Shown here piece after piece: positions 59,572 through 64,000 of a stretch of 64,000 nt of DNA. The notes under the pieces were generated by a model. That model saw nothing but the letters and a program-made list of their open reading frames with translations, searched no databases and was not told the origin of the DNA. Numbering within the stretch: the stretch's first letter is position 1; the number at the start of each line of letters is the position of its first letter. The translations under genes and the position numbers were made by a program. The DNA is from an uncultured Dehalococcoidia bacterium (GTDB lineage: Bacteria; Chloroflexota; Dehalococcoidia; Lucifugimonadales; Lucifugimonadaceae), in assembly GCA_958295935.1 (NCBI GenBank), contig OY282385.1, positions 2,686,181 through 2,750,180 on the forward strand. The letters are read 5' to 3'.

Positions 59572-61185
59572 TCAATTACGCGGCAATGTGAAAGATATGA
59601 GAATACCCTTAAACTCGCTGATAACGTCAGCAGATTCTGATTGATTCCAGGTCTTTCTCGGCGCTAATGCTGTGATTGCATATAGCTCATTGTGGTGTTC
59701 TTCGCTACGAAAGAACCAGTGAATGAACCCCTCGTATGTTTCGAGGCCCTGTTTGAAGCTGATTTGATATTCACGTCCCCAAAAATTCTTTCTAGACAAC
59801 AATTGGGTACTGGTAATTCGATAATCACTCCAGCCTGTTAGGCGCGATGGTGATAGATTTCCTGATCTGATCCGCTCAATGCTCAGATCGCTGATAGACG
59901 TGGCAAAGGCTATGATGGATGCTGGCGTGTCGGGATGTGATATCCTTATTCCAACGCGAGAAGGATCGTCGTCGATATCCCATCCTGCGGGGATTTCTAG
60001 AGAGAATCCCTGTCTCGCTGTGTATATCCCATTACTTATTCGTGGATGAGGAGTGGGGGTGGGCGGCAGCGTGGTCGTGGGTGTTGGTACGGCATACGGC
60101 TGTGCGAAGCGCAGAATGGGGATTTGCTCCTGCACAGTTGTTTCTGCCACTGCGAATCCCACTCCTTCGACGCTGGTCGCAGAGACCTTGAAGGTGTTGA
60201 TTCCCAGTACTTCACCCTGCAGGGAGAACATTGGACCCCCGCTGTTGCCCGGGTTTATCGCGGCGTCGGTCTGAATCATGCTGCTCGAAAGTGCGGGGAA
60301 GTAGCGCACTGCGGAGACTATACCCATGGTGACTGTTGCAGGACCGTCGATGCCGAGGGCGTAGCCCATGGTGACTACCTGATCTCCCGGGTTCAGAGCC
60401 AAAGCGTCGCCAAAAGGCAATTTCCGGAAACTGCCGCAACAGATCCTTACCACCGCCAGATCTCTAACGTCATCCGTTCCCAACACCGTGCCTCGATAAG
60501 GCGTTGAGTCGTTGACGATCACGTTGACCTGTTCGTTATTTTCAATGACGTGGTAGTTGGTGATGACGAAAGCCGTCTGCTCCTGGATTTCGAAGATGAG
60601 CCCGGATCCTAAACCGGACGGGGTCTCAATTTTGACCACGGCCGCCCTAACCCGGCGTACTACGTCGCTTAGCGATGGCGTTGGTGTCGCGGTAGGCATG
60701 GGAGTCGGTGTTGGCGTTGGCGTCGGTGTTGCGGTAGGCGTTGGAGTGGGCGTTGGCGTTGGCAGCGGTGTAGCGGTAGGCGCGGGAGTGGGTGTTGCGG
60801 TAGGCGTCGGTGTTGGCGACGCGGTTGGTTCCGGGGTAGGCGTGGGAGTTAAAGTTGGAGTTGGTGTCGGCGCCGGGGTTGGTGTAGGAGTGGGTAGAGG
60901 TTCAGGCGTGATAGTTGGGCTCGGTACAGGTGTCTCGGTGGGGTTAGCCGCGATGGTTGCTACGACTGCGGCCAATACGGTTGCCTCAAGGTCCGGCGTA
61001 GGAGTCGGGGAGTCTGTCGGCGCGGCAGTAGGAGTGGGGGAGGCCGGCGGATCAGGCGGAGGCATTGCCTCGACGGTGCAAGCAACCATGCAGAGGACGC
61101 CTATGCCAACGATTATGCCGATTAGTTTGCGGGTCGAATTGCACGTCCTGCGATTATCGAACATTCTTAGAGGTTTTCGATTCAA
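59572..61185 (-). CDS. Lipoprotein trypsin-like (HtrA-type) serine protease with Thr-Pro linker
   Basis: A 537-residue exported protein. Residues ~18-36 are a signal sequence ending in the lipobox-like LCMVAC, so it is probably lipid-anchored outside the cell. Residues ~42-172 are an extended linker of T-P/P-T repeats. The protease domain follows, with the triad in VITNYHVIE, RDLAVVRI and INPGNSGGPM, the HtrA/DegP arrangement without a PDZ domain. After a second short T-P stretch comes a ~150-residue C-terminal domain (FSLEIPAGWDIDDD... AFATSISDLS). Likely degrades misfolded or environmental protein at the cell surface. Confidence 0.92.
   Translation of the reverse strand: MNRKPLRMFDNRRTCNSTRKLIGIIVGIGVLCMVACTVEAMPPPDPPASPTPTAAPTDSPTPTPDLEATVLAAVVATIAANPTETPVPSPTITPEPLPTPTPTPAPTPTPTLTPTPTPEPTASPTPTPTATPTPAPTATPLPTPTPTPTPTATPTPTPTPTPMPTATPTPSLSDVVRRVRAAVVKIETPSGLGSGLIFEIQEQTAFVITNYHVIENNEQVNVIVNDSTPYRGTVLGTDDVRDLAVVRICCGSFRKLPFGDALALNPGDQVVTMGYALGIDGPATVTMGIVSAVRYFPALSSSMIQTDAAINPGNSGGPMFSLQGEVLGINTFKVSATSVEGVGFAVAETTVQEQIPILRFAQPYAVPTPTTTLPPTPTPHPRISNGIYTARQGFSLEIPAGWDIDDDPSRVGIRISHPDTPASIIAFATSISDLSIERIRSGNLSPSRLTGWSDYRITSTQLLSRKNFWGREYQISFKQGLETYEGFIHWFFRSEEHHNELYAITALAPRKTWNQSESADVISEFKGILISFTLPRN
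60672..61062. repeat. Low-complexity Thr-Pro coding repeat
   Basis: On the plus strand it reads as GGCGTTGG/GGTGTTG-like hexamers, on the coding strand as (P-T-P-T)n. Repeat length probably varies between strains. Its antisense reading gives a meaningless Gly-Val repeat. Confidence 0.85.
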
Positions 61186-61294
61186 TCGAACTCTTCCACC
61201 CTCTCCTGAACCTTTTGCTTTGGAAACCTCACGTGTCCCGGCGGCTCAGCGCCCTGTATCCGTAGCCAGAAATAGGGTCGGTAAATACGATCAC

Positions 61295-61314
61295 CTATAC
61301 TGCGGGCAGTATAG
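61295..61314. promoter_or_regulatory. Palindrome with a -10 box on each strand
   Basis: CTATACTGC-GG-GCAGTATAG is a perfect 9-bp inverted repeat. Each arm holds TATACT, a good -10 hexamer, pointing toward the lipoprotein gene on one strand and the cyclodeaminase-like gene on the other. It is probably a divergent promoter core, an operator, or both; -35 boxes are poor on both sides. Confidence 0.5.
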
Positions 61315-61450
61315 CACCCGCTCCACCGGCGTTTCGCCTCCGGTGCCGCGAGACAACGTACCCATCCCCGTGGTATTCGTGTAATCATGAGTTACTTCGC
61401 CGGCCGTTCGCGTCGTGCGGGGGCCTGGACGGACACATGCAGGAGGGGAC

Positions 61451-62404
61451 ATGGCGATCTATCTGACTGAGGCTGACGTGGATCGGCTGCTGGACATGGA
61501 GTTGGCGGTCGATGCGCTGGACGAGGCTTTCAAGGCGCGTGCGGTTGGCGAGGTCACCAACACGGCGCGCTCTCGTATGCCGATTGGCGGGGGTTCATAC
61601 AATCTGATGGCCGCTTCCTGGCCTGCGAAGGGGGTTGTTGGTCACAAGTCCTATACTGCCGGTCCCGGTGGGGCTCGGTTCCACGTTGCGATTTTTTCGA
61701 CGAACGGGGATGGTCTGCTGGCGATGATAGAGGCGAGCCGGCTGGGCCAGGTCCGCACGGGTGCGGCTTCCGGTCTTGCGACCCGCTATCTTGCGAACGG
61801 CGGCCCGATTTCAGTTGGAATGATCGGGTCCGGTTACCAGGCTGAGACTCAGCTTGAGGCGATCGCTTCGTGCTGCGACGTGACTTCGGCCAAGGTATTC
61901 AGCCGCAGGGAGGAAAGCCGCGACCGATTCGCGGCTGCCGCGTCGGAACGGTTGGGCATTGCAGTGGCGGCGGCGGGTTCCCGGGAGGAGTGCGCGGAGG
62001 GGGTTCAAGTACTGGTTGCCGTCACCAGTTCGGTGGATCCGGTCATCACGGGGGACATGCTGTCTGCCGGTATGCACGTGAACGCGGCTGGCAACAACTC
62101 CTGGCTGAAGCGGGAGCTGGATACTTCTGCGGTGGTGAAGTGCGACGTGGTGGTTGTGGACGACGTGGATCAGGCGAAGATCGAGTGCGGCGAGTTGATG
62201 CGTGCTGCGGAGATTGGCCGCTTCAGCTGGGACGAGGCGATACCTATCCACGCGGTGGCTGGAGGGGGGCATCGGGGCAGGACGGACTCTTCGCAGATAA
62301 CGCTTTTCGAGTCTCAGGGTCTTGCTCTGGAGGATCTGGCTGTTGGCGAGCGGCTATACAGGATGGCTCTGGAGCAGGGCATAGGGGTGCGTTTGCCCGG
62401 CTAG
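61451..62404 (+). CDS. Ornithine cyclodeaminase / mu-crystallin family protein
   Basis: A 317-residue NAD(P)-binding enzyme from the ATG at 61451 with AGGAGGGG just ahead. YLTEADVDRLLDMELAVDALDEAF opens the family; GQVRTGAASGLATRYLA precedes the dinucleotide motif VGMIGSGYQAETQL near 125; VNAAGNNSWLKRELD and CGELMRAAEIG follow. Members include ornithine cyclodeaminase, alanine dehydrogenase and ketimine reductases; the exact substrate is open. Confidence 0.9.
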   Translation: MAIYLTEADVDRLLDMELAVDALDEAFKARAVGEVTNTARSRMPIGGGSYNLMAASWPAKGVVGHKSYTAGPGGARFHVAIFSTNGDGLLAMIEASRLGQVRTGAASGLATRYLANGGPISVGMIGSGYQAETQLEAIASCCDVTSAKVFSRREESRDRFAAAASERLGIAVAAAGSREECAEGVQVLVAVTSSVDPVITGDMLSAGMHVNAAGNNSWLKRELDTSAVVKCDVVVVDDVDQAKIECGELMRAAEIGRFSWDEAIPIHAVAGGGHRGRTDSSQITLFESQGLALEDLAVGERLYRMALEQGIGVRLPG

Positions 62405-62494
62405 TTCGTAAGTAGGCGCATGGGCATGGCCGCGCGTAGGCGCTTACGCGCGGGCTGTCGGGCTGGTTCGGGGCAGCCGCAGGGTTGAGGCTTG

Positions 62495-63670
62495 TCAAGC
62501 GGTGTCTATCAGGTACGCCTGTTGTTGGGCCTCTCCGGTGATGACGGGTCCGTCCGGGGAGATGAAGACGTCTACTTCGGAGCGCACTCCGAAGTCTGGC
62601 AGGTATACGCCGGGTTCGATGGTGACGCCTACGCCCTCGATGACGGCGCGGGTGTCTCGCGTCTCCCATCCGTCGAGGTTTACGCCGTTGGCGTGGACTT
62701 CCCTGCCGAGGCTGTGACCTAGCCGGTGCGTAAAGTATTCGGCGTAGCCTGCATTTTCGACGACTTCTCGCGCGGCGGCGTCCACTTCCCATCCCTGTGG
62801 GTGTTTTCCTCGCTCGATCGAGTTCCGTAGAAACTGGAATGCGGTGTCGCGGGCGTTTCGTACCACGTCGAACACCTCTTGTTGGCGTGTGGTTGGCGGT
62901 CCTCCGAGGCTTGCCGTCCAGGTAATGTCTGCGTAGATGGAGTCTGCTTCGTCGAGCCTTGCCCATAGGTCGATCAGCAGCCATCCCCGTCGCCGGATAA
63001 CCGAGGAGCCGTTGGGCGGCGGGTCGTAGTGGGGGTCGGCGGAGTGCTGATCGAAGGCGACGACGGGGCCTTCGTCGGTAACCAGGCCGAGTCGATCGAA
63101 TCTCCCGCGTATGAACTCGGCGAGGTCATGCTCCGTGAGCTTCCAGCGGACGTTTGCGCCTGCGAAGTCGAACGCCTCCTTGACTATGGCGGTGAGGCTG
63201 CTTGCGGCTCGTTGGTGGGATTGGAGTTGCTGCTGCGTCCAGCGTTCTGTTGCGTACTGGATGACGTCGCCTGATGAGACGACTTCGATGCCGAAGCTCC
63301 GTATGAGTTCTATGGTTCCGGCGTCGATGCGGCCTACTCGCGGGAGCTGGTACATGGGCGAGTACTCCATGGCGACGCGGCCGGAGTCGGGGAGGGCTCT
63401 TCGGAGTTGTGCGAGCATGGTCTCCCGGCTGCCGTATCTGCGTATGGCGGGCGCGTCTCGTGGAAAGCGTCCGGCGTCGACCTCATGCGCGAGTAGAACG
63501 GGCTCTCCACGGGCGGGTACGTAGAGCCATACGGGTCGGGTGAGATTTTGTACGTGCGTTCCCAGCGCGGCGGTGAAGACGGGGTTGGAGTACCTATAGT
63601 CACGCGTGAGCCAGCCGCGAATTCCTGCGGTCTGCATGAACTCCTGCGCCGGCCCTACAGTGTCACTCAT
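62495..63670 (-). CDS. M24-family metallopeptidase (Xaa-Pro aminopeptidase/creatinase-like)
   Basis: A 391-residue pita-bread fold protein. The N-terminal creatinase-like domain spans residues ~1-150. Metal ligands lie in LLIDLWARLDEADSIYADITWT (two Asp), HRLGHSLGREVH (His), TIEPGVYLPDFGVR (Glu) and RSEVDVFI (Glu). The first Asp block is longer than usual, so the exact ligand Asp pair is uncertain. It likely cleaves Xaa-Pro peptides or hydrolyses creatine-like amides. It is convergent with the cyclodeaminase-like gene. Confidence 0.9.
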   Translation of the reverse strand: MSDTVGPAQEFMQTAGIRGWLTRDYRYSNPVFTAALGTHVQNLTRPVWLYVPARGEPVLLAHEVDAGRFPRDAPAIRRYGSRETMLAQLRRALPDSGRVAMEYSPMYQLPRVGRIDAGTIELIRSFGIEVVSSGDVIQYATERWTQQQLQSHQRAASSLTAIVKEAFDFAGANVRWKLTEHDLAEFIRGRFDRLGLVTDEGPVVAFDQHSADPHYDPPPNGSSVIRRRGWLLIDLWARLDEADSIYADITWTASLGGPPTTRQQEVFDVVRNARDTAFQFLRNSIERGKHPQGWEVDAAAREVVENAGYAEYFTHRLGHSLGREVHANGVNLDGWETRDTRAVIEGVGVTIEPGVYLPDFGVRSEVDVFISPDGPVITGEAQQQAYLIDTA

Positions 63671-63767
63671 TGCGAACCGGTTTGTTGGCGGGCTCGGGGT
63701 TGTTCACGTCGTGCGCCCTGGGTTGTGGTCAAGATGGGTTGGCCTCTCTGCGCGGCAGCCAATCCAC

Positions 63768-64000
63768 TCATTCGTACCGTGCGGGGCGCAGTTTGCTGCG
63801 CACCTCCGGGTTGACGACTCGGCGGGGCCAGTGTCCTCGCAGAATGAGTGCGGCCTCTGCGGAGGCTGCGATTGCGGACCATTCCCCTGAGAGTGTGGAC
63901 TCGCCTCCGGCGTGGGGGGATGCTATGAAGTTGTCCATCTTGAGCAGTGGGTGTTCCGGGTCGCAGGGTTCTGTTTCGAACACGTCTAGCCCGGCCTTAG
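63768..64000 (-). CDS. C-terminal end of a D-isomer-specific 2-hydroxyacid dehydrogenase (runs off window)
   Basis: About 77 residues are visible. The reading AGLDVFETEPCDPEHPLL then NFIASPHAGGES matches the catalytic His (SPHAGG) and preceding Glu region of the D-2-hydroxyacid dehydrogenase family. The frame is open to the window edge, so the N-terminal part lies beyond it. Substrate (phosphoglycerate, glyoxylate or other) cannot be told from this end. Confidence 0.85.
   Translation of the reverse strand, partial: KAGLDVFETEPCDPEHPLLKMDNFIASPHAGGESTLSGEWSAIAASAEAALILRGHWPRRVVNPEVRSKLRPARYE

Noticed and set aside
60557..61384. Gly-Val-rich plus-strand frame opposite the lipoprotein protease
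   Set aside because: It is only the antisense reading of the Thr-Pro linker.

Overview
ORGANISM AND STYLE. The window is GC-rich, dense, bacterial DNA. UvrB, YebC, MiaB, bS16, KhpA, bS21 and an ordinary NAD and purine gene set place it in a bacterial chromosome. Frequent GTG/TTG starts, an FmdB-type zinc ribbon, a Thr-Pro-rich lipoprotein trypsin-like protease, an ornithine-cyclodeaminase-like protein and an M24 peptidase together remind me of Chloroflexota (Dehalococcoidia/SAR202-like). That placement is an inference from gene content, not a measured phylogeny.

LAYOUT. (1) 1-33.5 kb is a defence island. A plus-strand operon ends in a very large DEAD-box/DUF1998 helicase of the Druantia DruE type. 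Facing it is a long minus-strand operon: SNF2 helicase with DUF3883, AAA ATPase, small PD-(D/E)XK-like protein, DUF1156 DNA methyltransferase, MNT nucleotidyltransferase, and HEPN/DUF499 ATPase. A divergent XRE regulator sits at its head, with a palindromic operator laid over both promoters. Next come a PLD-helicase, a truncated gene scar, an unrecognised two-gene pair, an ASCH protein with a small membrane protein, a second copy of the AAA ATPase + PD-(D/E)XK-like pair, an Eco57I-type methyltransferase, and a two-gene aspartic-protease cassette bounded by a 170-bp duplication. (2) 33.8-39.5 kb is a small biosynthetic cluster: GT4 glycosyltransferase, radical SAM/SPASM enzyme, WG-repeat/O-methyltransferase fusion, histidine phosphatase, and a convergent NAD-dependent epimerase. 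(3) 39.6-48.2 kb is housekeeping: tRNA(CAU), rpsU with a clear promoter and terminator, purQ, purL, fmdB-like, dtd, the miaB-nadA-nadC operon, and tRNA-Ser. (4) 48.4-51.1 kb is a short accessory patch: an AT-richer membrane protein, a restriction-endonuclease-like protein with a glycine-zipper tail, and a membrane-anchored repeat coiled coil. (5) 51.2-64 kb holds an ABC-2 exporter, a MoaD-MoaE fusion, rpsP-khpA, yebC, uvrB, an MFS permease, a lipoprotein protease, an OCD-family enzyme, an M24 peptidase and the end of a 2-hydroxyacid dehydrogenase.

HOW IT WORKS TOGETHER. The most interesting signal is a two-gene module: an ABC/OLD-like ATPase followed by a ~160-residue protein with a D...ExK signature. 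It occurs twice in one island, both times directly beside a DNA methyltransferase gene. I infer a methylation-linked restriction or effector module that has been slotted into two different modification systems. The long minus-strand operon looks like a modification-based antiphage system of the DUF1156/DUF499 kind, kept under one XRE switch. An MNT-type protein encoded just before a HEPN-bearing DUF499 ATPase suggests an internal toxin-restraint layer. All functional statements about phage defence are inferences from family and context.
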